NCBI GenBank assembly: GCA_002344785.1
Contig: DDUL01000013.1
Span: 17,052-81,051 of the forward strand
Reading direction: 5' to 3'
From: Bdellovibrionaceae bacterium UBA2339
GTDB lineage: Bacteria > Bdellovibrionota > Bdellovibrionia > Bdellovibrionales > JAMPXM01
Length of the DNA stretch: 64,000 nucleotides
Below, in pieces: positions 17,376 to 25,008 of the stretch. Numbering within the stretch: position 1 is the stretch's first letter; every line of letters starts with the position of its first letter. The notes under the pieces are model-generated. The model did not search any database. It saw only the letters and a program-made list of their open reading frames with translations, and was not told the DNA's origin. Made by a program: the position numbers and the translations under genes.

Positions 17376-18176
17376 ATGAGCACGAGCTTAAGAAACCCTA
17401 GACCCGAGCACTCATCGACGTGGATCGCCCGTACGGTAAGTCCGGCGCTCGCGTCGATCCGCAATGCTTTGCTCTCGTCGCTCTTTACGACGTTACTCGC
17501 GTCGTTACCCACACTAGTACCTACGCTGTTACCCACGCTGGTACCCACGATGCGACTCGCGTCTTTACTCACGATGCTGCTCACGCTTGTGAGTGCCGAG
17601 CCCGCGCGCGCGCAGATGGGTTCAGACCCGAACTCGTTCTTCAATAAGCAAACGACAAAGATCGGAGCGGGCCTGGTGATCTATGGCGGAGAAGTCGATA
17701 CTTCGCTGACAAAGAAACGTGCGTACGCAGGTGAAATCAGCACCGAGCGCGGGAGTCGCTGGCTCCGCTTTTTCGGAAGAGTCCGCGGCGAGTACTCCAC
17801 GGGCCAGACCTCGTTCTTGGACTCGGGCACATCGACGGATTACTCCTACGAGTTCATCTATGGCCAAGCGCTTTTGGGAGTCCGACTGAGCCTCTTACCC
17901 ACAAAGTATTTTGTCCCCTATGTGTTTGCTTCGGGAAGCGGCGGGCTGGCGCACTTGTCGATCAACGGCACACCGACCTCGCTCAGGAAGTCACAGACCT
18001 CAACGACCACAGGTAGCGAAGTTGGAGCAGGCATTGAGTTGGAGTTTGGTGGCGACGGCGGCAAAAAGACTTTGCTCTATAGTGAAATTCAGTTGCGTCG
18101 CGGGAGCGTCGAGCTCGCTGGCCAACGCGACTTTTCACTCGAGTCGCTTCGTCTGATCGGAGGCTTTGGATGGTAA
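17376..18176 (+). CDS. outer-membrane beta-barrel protein
   Basis: The mature part is an alternating-residue beta protein with repeated aromatic/glycine strands and ends in FGW, a terminal aromatic as required by the BAM machinery. A hydrophobic stretch ending AEPARA-Q is a signal peptide with an AxA cleavage site. The reading frame has 58 residues before an internal ATG at 17550 that would give a normal signal peptide; the extra part contains a TLVPTLLPTLVPT repeat from tandem DNA. Either start could be real and neither has a strong ribosome-binding site. It overlaps the downstream lipoprotein gene by 7 bases. The substrate or function is unknown. Confidence 0.75.
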   Translation: MSTSLRNPRPEHSSTWIARTVSPALASIRNALLSSLFTTLLASLPTLVPTLLPTLVPTMRLASLLTMLLTLVSAEPARAQMGSDPNSFFNKQTTKIGAGLVIYGGEVDTSLTKKRAYAGEISTERGSRWLRFFGRVRGEYSTGQTSFLDSGTSTDYSYEFIYGQALLGVRLSLLPTKYFVPYVFASGSGGLAHLSINGTPTSLRKSQTSTTTGSEVGAGIELEFGGDGGKKTLLYSEIQLRRGSVELAGQRDFSLESLRLIGGFGW

Positions 18177-19279
18177 GAACTGAAAAGTCTGTTCATTCAA
18201 ATCGCGAAGTCGCGCGAGCCCACCGGCCCGCATCGCTTCGGAGAGCTTGGCCGATTGTACTGTCTTTGCTCGCCACAGCCGCAACACTCTCCTGCGGAAC
18301 GGAAGAGAAGTCGACCAGCAACACGAGTACGCCGCCTGCGGCCTCGACACCTCAGACCTATGTGTATGTGGCCAGCGGCACAGCTTACGCGGGCAACGGC
18401 ATCACGCCTGCAACCGCGACGAACACCATCGTTCGCTACACGACAGCAGGAGTCTTTGATCGGATCGTGCGCGACTACACAAACAGTCCGGGCGATAGTC
18501 CGATCGCGATGGTGAACTATTCGACGACGACCATCTTGGTCCTTGTCGAGAACACATCGAGCCGCCGCATTGAAGAGGTGGCAAAAGATGGTTCCAGCTA
18601 CTCCACATTTCTTAGCAACGGCACAGCACTCAGCGCACAATTACGCTCACTCGCGCTTTCCGCCGATGGTGGCTTCTTAGTAAGCAAGGGCACGGCCATC
18701 GAAAAGTTCAACAGTTCGAAGACCCGCATCACCGTAGGTGCTAACCCCTTCATCAACGCTCCCGCCTCGACTTGCGGGACCTCGACGACACTTTCTCCTG
18801 ACATCGCCGTGCACTCTTCAGGCAACATTGTGATGGCGCATGCCGCGGCCTCGCCCAACAATCAAGTGAACTACATTTCTAAGAATGGCTACACGACGAC
18901 TGCGGACTGCCTGAGTGTTGTCGAGGGCGCGTCCGCAAACCACTTCCCGACAGCCGTGCACATTCACTCGGGCGGCAAGCTCCTCGTCGGGTACTCGAAC
19001 AATACAGGCCCTGTGCATCAGATCTATAGCTATGATCTTTCAAGTACGGCGATCACTGCGGCCGCGGTGGCGTACAACGATACGTCTGTGCTTCAGGGGA
19101 TTTCCGAGATCGCGGCTGGCCCCGACGGCAGCGTCTTGGTTGCGGCCTCAGCACCCGCACTCAACACTATCGAGAAGTTTACCATTTCGGGCGCGACATT
19201 ATCACGTGTCGGCACCTCCACATTCATCGGCCCCAGCGTCTTTACAAAATCCGTCACATCGATTTTGACCACGGAGTGA
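18170..19279 (+). CDS. secreted lipoprotein, beta-propeller-like
   Basis: A 369-residue protein. After about 25 basic residues comes a signal peptide ending in a lipobox (ATLSC), so it should be a lipoprotein with the lipid on Cys42. A Thr/Ser/Pro linker follows, then repeated blades of about 45 residues (such as LRSLALSADGGFLVSKG and EIAAGPDGSVLVAAS) like those of NHL/SMP-30 or Vgb-type propellers. A GGAGG stands 7 bases before the ATG, inside the previous gene, so the two are coupled. It is possibly an envelope partner of the barrel protein; no enzymatic motif was seen. Confidence 0.75.
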   Translation: MVRTEKSVHSNREVARAHRPASLRRAWPIVLSLLATAATLSCGTEEKSTSNTSTPPAASTPQTYVYVASGTAYAGNGITPATATNTIVRYTTAGVFDRIVRDYTNSPGDSPIAMVNYSTTTILVLVENTSSRRIEEVAKDGSSYSTFLSNGTALSAQLRSLALSADGGFLVSKGTAIEKFNSSKTRITVGANPFINAPASTCGTSTTLSPDIAVHSSGNIVMAHAAASPNNQVNYISKNGYTTTADCLSVVEGASANHFPTAVHIHSGGKLLVGYSNNTGPVHQIYSYDLSSTAITAAAVAYNDTSVLQGISEIAAGPDGSVLVAASAPALNTIEKFTISGATLSRVGTSTFIGPSVFTKSVTSILTTE

Positions 19280-19294
19280 TCAGGGTCTTGACGC

Positions 19295-19331
19295 AAAAAA
19301 GCCCGCGTCACTGAATTCTCAGCGCGCGGGC
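19295..19331 (-). terminator. rho-independent terminator of the VWA gene
   Basis: GCCCGCG (19301-19307) pairs with CGCGGGC (19325-19331) and is followed on the minus strand by six T (19295-19300). It is placed about 60 bases beyond the VWA gene stop. Confidence 0.8.
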
Positions 19332-19351
19332 CAATACCTCAGGCCCATTCC

Positions 19352-19375
19352 GAGCCCGGGCCCGGGCCCGGGCCC
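19352..19375. repeat. GGGCCC/CCCGGG palindromic run
   Basis: A self-complementary stretch of about 24 bases made of alternating CCC and GGG triplets, next to a run of six A (19377-19382). It can fold on itself and lies between convergent genes, so it may add to termination. Confidence 0.7.
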
Positions 19376-19393
19376 TAAAAAACGCTTCAATGA

Positions 19394-20482
19394 TTACTTC
19401 GTCCAATACTCGATGATGAGCGGCACACCCACTGGCTCCAGTGGCATGAGCGCGCGCTCGCCGAGGATCAGGCGATGGCGAAGGCGATCAAAGCTGAACC
19501 CAAATTGTAGATTGCCGGCCATCAATTGGCGCGAGCCGTAGGTCAGTGACATCGTCGCATAGTCAGCAGGAAGCGGCAGTTGGATCTCGCGCGCCACTCG
19601 TTGACCCATCGTCATGCCGACTGCCTCGAGCGCATCGCCGAATGCCGGATCACACAAGTTGGCGATGCGGCTTCCGCCGATGAGCTCCATGGCCGCTTCG
19701 ATTCGCGTCGGCACGGACTCGCCACCTCGATCGCACTTTGTGTCGTTGGTCGGAATGAATGCCGCATGCAATGCGAGAGCGCCCGTCGGGCCGACCTCAG
19801 ATCGCAGCGAGCCCACAAAGTCTCCAACCGAAATGAGTGCCGACGACCCGGGCTGACCAATCGTCGCCAGCGGTGCCGACTGATCGTCCGCATCCGTCAC
19901 TAGCAAAATTGCCAGCGCCGCGTCCGCACGCCGGAATCCCTTGTTCGCGCCATCGCGAGTCGGCTGCTGCAAGCTCAACAGCACCGACGCAAATGGCTGC
20001 TCAGTGCCCGAGCCATTCGTCGTCATCGCTTTCTGAAGATTCTCACGAAGCGTCGCCTCAAAGTCTGCGTCCGCCATACTCGCAAAAGCCCGCTTCACGC
20101 CGATCAGCTGACCGGGTACATGCGCGCCCATGCTATCCGCACTCGTGGTCAACACACCGACATGCAGATCCGCACCCAACTTGGCAGCGGCCAAAGTCAG
20201 TCGATCCACGTTGCGCGCCAAATTCGCTTGATGCGCCGACATCGAGCCCGAATCGTCGATCACGATCAACAAATCGATCTTGTTCATTTCGGTGCGGACA
20301 TCGACCTCCATGCGAATGCGCGTGCGCGATCCGGACGCCGAAGTCTCAACTTCGTTCACCGCCAACGCCGAGGCCACCGGCGCCATCCCAACCAACAACG
20401 CCAATCCCGCAAGCCAGCCACCCAATTGTCCGCGCGCTTCGCCCAGCATCGAGCCGCGCGATTTTCCGAAGCACAACTTCAT
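19394..20482 (-). CDS. exported von Willebrand factor A domain protein
   Basis: A 362-residue protein. The N-terminal hydrophobic segment (GWLAGLALLVGMAPVASALA) is a signal peptide ending ASALA. The VWA domain follows at about residues 68-300, with a perfect MIDAS motif DDSGSMS near 76 and a LLVTDADDQS strand. Such domains bind metal-dependent ligands and often act in adhesion or envelope complexes. GAGGAG lies 5-6 bases before the ATG. It is flanked by element E upstream and by a terminator downstream, so it is a single-gene unit. The partner is unknown. Confidence 0.85.
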   Translation of the reverse strand: MKLCFGKSRGSMLGEARGQLGGWLAGLALLVGMAPVASALAVNEVETSASGSRTRIRMEVDVRTEMNKIDLLIVIDDSGSMSAHQANLARNVDRLTLAAAKLGADLHVGVLTTSADSMGAHVPGQLIGVKRAFASMADADFEATLRENLQKAMTTNGSGTEQPFASVLLSLQQPTRDGANKGFRRADAALAILLVTDADDQSAPLATIGQPGSSALISVGDFVGSLRSEVGPTGALALHAAFIPTNDTKCDRGGESVPTRIEAAMELIGGSRIANLCDPAFGDALEAVGMTMGQRVAREIQLPLPADYATMSLTYGSRQLMAGNLQFGFSFDRLRHRLILGERALMPLEPVGVPLIIEYWTK

Positions 20483-20589
20483 ACAAACTCCTCAACATGT
20501 TGATGATCGAGAGAGGGGAACCAATGCGGCGAGGTTCACTCAGGGTTTGCGGCGGGGTCATGGTTTGATGCGGTCGGTTATCTGACAGA

Positions 20590-20761
20590 AACTGCCATTC
20601 TTGAGTGTGCAAAGTGTCGAGGCCACCGCGAATTTAGTATTGAATATCAGCGACTTGGAACTTTCCTAGGCGCGCGTGGACTCGACGGATTTGGCATCGG
20701 GCTAAAAGTTCACCTCAATCAGGAACTTACGACGGTGTTTGCACACTCAAGTGTGGCAGCT
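20590..20761. repeat. paired inverted-repeat element E (172 bp)
   Basis: The left arm at 20590-20613 (AACT variant) and the right arm at 20738-20761 (consensus with ACA) differ at three positions in 24. The element starts about 110 bases upstream of the VWA gene. The right arm is followed within 7 bases by a strong hairpin. The interior has no ORF. Confidence 0.88.
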
Positions 20762-20767
20762 CAAACG

Positions 20768-20795
20768 AAAAACCCCGGAGGTTTCCCCCCGGGGT
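20768..20795 (-). terminator. rho-independent terminator, minus strand
   Basis: ACCCCGG (20772-20778) and CCGGGGT (20789-20795) form the stem, and the minus strand continues into five T (20768-20772). It can end transcripts arriving from flagellin 2, about 420 bases away. Confidence 0.7.
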
Positions 20796-21212
20796 GGGCT
20801 TGAGAGTCGTCGTCTGTGGGCTACGACTCACATTGTGAAACTGGTCGTTCTAACCTGAACCTCTCCGCGCTCGCCCTCGGCTCGGATCGGCGTTTTCTTT
20901 CGCAAACTTCTTCACGTGGTTTCGATCTCAAATTCCTCCGCAACGGGTTCCGGAGAGCATCCTTCCACATTCTTGCTCGCAGGCTCCACCGTCGCGCCTC
21001 GCCGCCTCGCTGCGGACTCTTGTACGCATGAGGACTCGAGATCACCACGGCGCGCGGGGTGTCGGCGTCGGCGACACAATCTTGCGTGCCGACGCTTTTC
21101 ACATTGAGGCGGAGAGGGGCACCCGCGCTGGCCGGCCCATCTCACTCCGAGGTCCCACACCACGCGGGCGTGGGACTCTCATTCAAAGACTTGTTTCTGC
21201 GAGTTCACTGAA
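20796..21212. other. long flagellin 2 downstream region
   Basis: About 415 bases between the terminator and the flagellin 2 stop. Several frames are open on both strands but are Arg/Ser-rich with no ribosome-binding sites. It reads as a long 3' untranslated region or decayed DNA. No RNA gene was recognised. Confidence 0.45.
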
Positions 21213-22040
21213 TCATGTCAGGAGGCGGAGTGCGGCCATCGGCTGCTGGTTGGCTTGCGCCATCACCGACACGGCCGCTTGCTGCAAGATGTTCGACGAT
21301 GCCAGCTCCGCACTTTCGCGCGCGATGTCCGCGTCGCGAATTCGGGAGAAGGCGGCCGACAAGTTTTCATACTGAATGTCGAGGTTCGACGTCGTGGTGT
21401 TCAATCGACTTTGGACCGCACCGAAGTCGGCGCGCATCTTACCGATCTCAACCAAAGCTTCGTCGACAGAACCGAGCAAAGATCTCGCGCTGCCTTTGTC
21501 CTCGACCGACACACCGTCGATGCCCAAGGCTCCGACTGTTGCGTCCGCGGACATTTGATAGCGGATGATGTTGTCGTCGTCGCCGAATGGACCGACGTGG
21601 AACTCCATCTCTTCACCTGTACCGTCGAGCAGTGTCTTCGAACCGAATCGAGTCGTCTTCGCGATTCGATCCGCCTCGAGGACCAACTGCTGAACTTCCT
21701 TATCGAGGAACTGGCGCTCAGTTTCGCCGATGTTATCGGACGCCGCTTGCACACCAAGTTCTCGCATACGAATCAAGATGTTGTTGATCTCGTTCAAGCC
21801 ACCCTCGGAGACTTGCACCAAGGAGACAGCGTTGAACGCGTTCTGTCGCGCCATCAAAAGACCACGATTCTGACCTTTGATGTTCTCCGAGATCGCCAAG
21901 CCAGCCGCATCATCCGCGGCGTTGACGATTCGGCTACCTGAAGACAGAGCTGCGAGGGCGTGTGACCCACGAGTCTGCTGCGTCGACAGCTGTCGTTGAG
22001 CGTTAATCGCTGCAACGTTTGTTGAAATTCTCAAGCCCAT
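21213..22040 (-). CDS. fliC: flagellin 2
   Basis: A short flagellin of 275 residues. The N terminus has MGLRISTNVAAINAQRQLS with SSGSRIVNAADDAAGLAISENIKGQ; the C terminus has ENLSAAFSRIRDADIARESAELASSNILQQ and ends QPMAALRLLT. The start is fixed by a GGAGG 6 bases before an ATG; the frame continues 42 codons upstream but without flagellin character. It is a paralogue of flagellin 1, differing mostly in the D1 loop. It probably stands in its own transcription unit, with a 700-base upstream region shared with the divergent radical SAM genes. Confidence 0.97.
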   Translation of the reverse strand: MGLRISTNVAAINAQRQLSTQQTRGSHALAALSSGSRIVNAADDAAGLAISENIKGQNRGLLMARQNAFNAVSLVQVSEGGLNEINNILIRMRELGVQAASDNIGETERQFLDKEVQQLVLEADRIAKTTRFGSKTLLDGTGEEMEFHVGPFGDDDNIIRYQMSADATVGALGIDGVSVEDKGSARSLLGSVDEALVEIGKMRADFGAVQSRLNTTTSNLDIQYENLSAAFSRIRDADIARESAELASSNILQQAAVSVMAQANQQPMAALRLLT

Positions 22041-22749
22041 GACGGACCTCCTCTTTCCACCTCTTCCGAGGTGCCCACAGACCAGAAGCTTCAGGTGCCC
22101 ATCACCCGCTTCTGGTGGTTGAACCACTCCGCTGACGAGCCCATCTCGCCAGCTGATTGATCTCAAATTTCATTGCGAGCTTTCGCTCGCGTGTGGGACG
22201 CCCACCGGTGGTGCGATCGACGGGTGACTGTCCGTCTCTCGCGCCGGCGGGGCGATTCGTGAGGAGTTTGCTTTCAGTGACTGCTGAAGCGACTCTTCAG
22301 AACTGTCCCAACGTGCTCAAGCTACTTCTCGGCTTTGGTCCAGAAAGCTTGAGACCTTAGTCCAGCTCCGTGCGTTGCGCAGCGCGTCTAGTGCGCGATT
22401 CGACAAAAGGAAGTCGCTAAAAATTTTTTTTCAAGTACCGCCCAAAGTCCAGGTCCTAGACCTTCCTCGAGGGCTCGTGAGTCGGCAAAGTGCGCACTTC
22501 GGGAAGCCTCGAGTCTTGATTTGCAGTGAAGATCCGTGCGTCAAGTGGCGCTCAAGTGGCACCCAACTGGCGCTCAACTGGCGCTCAAGTGGCACCCAAC
22601 TGCGGCTCAACCATCGGGCAACGGTCAGCTGCGCCTCATCCGCAGATGAATTCGCAACTCACTAAAGTGCCTGTGCCGCCCGGCCAAAAAACTCGACAAG
22701 CCAGGCAGCGCGCACAACGATGAGTTCTTTGAATTTGCCTGGGGAAAAC
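22041..22749. other. divergent intergenic region between flagellin 2 and radical SAM genes
   Basis: About 710 bases holding promoters for both directions and an 11-bp tandem repeat. Two overlapping plus-strand frames (22375-22665, 22526-22721) translate the repeat into Ser/Gly/Gln/Trp-containing peptides. Neither has a clear ribosome-binding site, so I do not call a gene. Confidence 0.5.
22542..22611. repeat. 11-bp tandem repeat, six units
   Basis: Units of 11 bases, caagtggcgct or caactggcgct alternating with caagtggcacc, run six times and then partly. Three units make a 33-base period, which keeps the reading frame and encodes an 11-residue repeat. It lies about 140 bases upstream of the first radical SAM gene. 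Confidence 0.85.
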
Positions 22750-23790
22750 ATGACGACCAACGACTCGGCCGCGACTCAAACAACCGCCACCACTCCGACC
22801 GACGACTATCTGCGGCTGGAACACTCCAATGCAGATCACGCGCGCACCTTCGTGGTGAACTGGTGCCTCGGCAACACTTGCAACTACGCATGCTCCTACT
22901 GCCCCGATAATTTGCACGATGCCTCAAAACCATGGACCAGTTACGAGGTCGCGGAAGGTTTCGCGCGACGAGTGATGGAGCACTATGGGCCCGATCGGAA
23001 GTATTATTTCGAGTTCACCGGCGGCGAAGTTTCGCTGTGGAAGGATTTTCTGAAGCTGGCGGAATTCTTGAAGTCGCGAGGCGCTCGCGTCGGCATGATT
23101 TCGAACGGTTCGCGCTCGATGGACTGGTGGCAAAAGGCTCGACCTCTGCTCGATCATGTCTGCATGAGTTTTCACCCAGAAAGCGCGCTCGAAAAGGAAG
23201 ATCATTTCTTTGAAGTGGCGAAGTTTCTCAGCGAAGGCCTTCGCCTTCACCTGAACGTGATGATGTCGCCCGAGAAATTCGACGCCTGCTATGCGGTCGC
23301 AACGCGACTCAAAAATATTCCTAACGTCAGCATCGCCATGCAGCCTTTGATCGTGAACTTTGGTTCCGAGCTCTATAAGTACACGCCCGCGCAGCATCAC
23401 ATCATGGATAAGCAATATGACTTGATCGTGAAACACATCAAGCACACGCGCGAGTTTGAATACTTCCGAGGTGCGATGCAAAAAGTCTATTCCGACGGTC
23501 GCCGAGTTTCACAAGCTCCGCACCGCTTTATCAACAACAGCCAAAACAACTGGGCGGGCTGGAAGTGCAAAGTCGGTCTTGAGCAAATCGTCGTCGACTT
23601 CGATGGCAAAGTCTTTCGCGGCTGGTGCTTGGTCGGCGATAGCCTCGGCCACGTCGCCGACCCCGACTTCAAGTTTCCAACAGAAGCCATCACCTGCACG
23701 AAAACCATGTGCCACTGCAACTTCGACATCATGGCGACGAAGTATCGAGCCAACGCTGCGACCGCCGCCGAATCGGGAGTTTCACCATGA
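22750..23790 (+). CDS. radical SAM protein with C-terminal SPASM-like cysteine cluster
   Basis: The CNYACSYC motif (cysteines near residues 44, 48 and 51) binds the [4Fe-4S] cluster that cleaves SAM to a 5'-deoxyadenosyl radical. EFTGGEVSLW is the GGE motif and LNVMMSPEKF fits the barrel. The last 90 residues carry GWKC-VG, then VVDFDGKV, GWCLVGDSLG and CTKTMCHC, a SPASM-like auxiliary cluster domain. The ATG at 22750 has GGGGA 5 bases upstream; an upstream ATG at 22720 lacks one. It overlaps the next radical SAM gene by ATGA. It may modify a peptide, flagellin or a sugar; the substrate is unknown. Confidence 0.85.
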   Translation: MTTNDSAATQTTATTPTDDYLRLEHSNADHARTFVVNWCLGNTCNYACSYCPDNLHDASKPWTSYEVAEGFARRVMEHYGPDRKYYFEFTGGEVSLWKDFLKLAEFLKSRGARVGMISNGSRSMDWWQKARPLLDHVCMSFHPESALEKEDHFFEVAKFLSEGLRLHLNVMMSPEKFDACYAVATRLKNIPNVSIAMQPLIVNFGSELYKYTPAQHHIMDKQYDLIVKHIKHTREFEYFRGAMQKVYSDGRRVSQAPHRFINNSQNNWAGWKCKVGLEQIVVDFDGKVFRGWCLVGDSLGHVADPDFKFPTEAITCTKTMCHCNFDIMATKYRANAATAAESGVSP

Positions 23791-24815
23791 GCCTCGATAT
23801 CACGCCTGGTCGCCCACTTCGAGCTTACCAACCTGACGGAAAGTTTCGCGACTTCTCCACCGACGAGCTCGTCGGCCGCAAATTGAATTACTACGAAGGC
23901 TGGAAGTGCGGTGTCGGCGTGCAGAACATCCACATCAACATGGATGGCGACATCTACGGCGCGAGCTGCAAAGTCGGCGGCAAACTCGGCAACGTCTTTG
24001 AAGACTTCACGATCCCGAACGAGTGGCTGCCTTGCACGCGCAAGGTTTGCTCGTGTGGCGCGGATCTCTTTGTTCCCAAAGTCAAAGACGATGCGAACCG
24101 AACGCTGCTGAGAAAGTCGCAGGCGCTGCCTACACAGATGGAGAACAAACTCGAAGAGCTACAAACCGAGCACGTGGCCCTCGAACGCACACACGCCAGC
24201 GAGTACAAACAAGTTTACTGGGAAATCGGGCGCCGCTGTAACTACGACTGCTCCTACTGCTGGCCGTGGATTCACAACAATACGGAAAGCCACAAGACGC
24301 TCGAGCAGCTGATGAAGGCCACGCACCTCGTGGAAGAACGCTTCATCCGCGGCGCCAAGGTGAACTGGGTCATCTCGGGCGGCGAACCGACGATCAACCC
24401 CGCCTTTATCGACTGGGTCCGCTACATCGCTTCGTGCGAGCACCATCTCTCGATGCACTCCAATGGCTCGCGCCTGCCGGACTACTACCGCGAACTGATC
24501 ACCTACGGTGATCTGAACCTCAGCGTGCACTTTCAGTTCTGGAAGAAGGAGCGCTTCCTCGAAAACGTTCGCGCCATCACCGAAGAAAAGGTCTCGCGCA
24601 AAAACCATGGCGTCGGACACTTCGAAGTGAAGATCATGATGACGCCCGGACGCCGCCAAGAGACTCTCGACCTCGAGGCCGAACTCCGGAAAGTCCCCGG
24701 ATTCGTCGACTACTGCACCTGGGCCGTCGTGCCGATCCGCGACGGCAAAATGGGCGATCAGATCATGGAAGGCTATGAGCCCGCGGACTTTGAGTTGTTT
24801 GGTGACCGCCGCTAG
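23787..24815 (+). CDS. radical SAM protein with N-terminal SPASM-like domain (permuted order)
   Basis: A 342-residue protein. Residues 38-97 repeat the cysteine pattern found at the C terminus of its neighbour: GWKCGVGV at 38-45, then INMDGDIYGASCKVG, and CTRKVCSC at 83-90. The catalytic CNYDCSYC motif comes after it at 151-158, then the SGGEPTINP GGE motif. The domain order is therefore the reverse of the upstream protein. GGGAG stands 7 bases before the ATG, which overlaps the previous stop. The stop codon TAG shares two bases with repeat element F. The pair probably acts together on one substrate, by inference. Confidence 0.85.
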   Translation: MSLDITPGRPLRAYQPDGKFRDFSTDELVGRKLNYYEGWKCGVGVQNIHINMDGDIYGASCKVGGKLGNVFEDFTIPNEWLPCTRKVCSCGADLFVPKVKDDANRTLLRKSQALPTQMENKLEELQTEHVALERTHASEYKQVYWEIGRRCNYDCSYCWPWIHNNTESHKTLEQLMKATHLVEERFIRGAKVNWVISGGEPTINPAFIDWVRYIASCEHHLSMHSNGSRLPDYYRELITYGDLNLSVHFQFWKKERFLENVRAITEEKVSRKNHGVGHFEVKIMMTPGRRQETLDLEAELRKVPGFVDYCTWAVVPIRDGKMGDQIMEGYEPADFELFGDRR

Positions 24816-25008
24816 CTGCCCCGCTTGAGTGTGCAAACTCTCTCAGCTGCAGCAGTCATTTTCTGAATTCCACTCGCTTTTTCGAGGCCACAGGCGTCCC
24901 AGACCGATATGTCGCGACCATTTGGCGCGCCAATCTTCAATTTCCGCTGTTATTTCTGTGACTTCTCAGCTCGCGGAGCGCGGATTTGCACACGCAAAGC
25001 GGGCAGCT
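24814..25008. repeat. paired inverted-repeat element F (195 bp) overlapping two gene ends
   Basis: The left arm at 24814-24837 provides the last two bases of the radical SAM stop codon. The right arm at 24985-25008 lies inside the SGNH gene, so the last 19 codons of that convergent gene are element sequence. AGCT faces outward on both sides. Both coding ends therefore depend on it. Confidence 0.85.
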
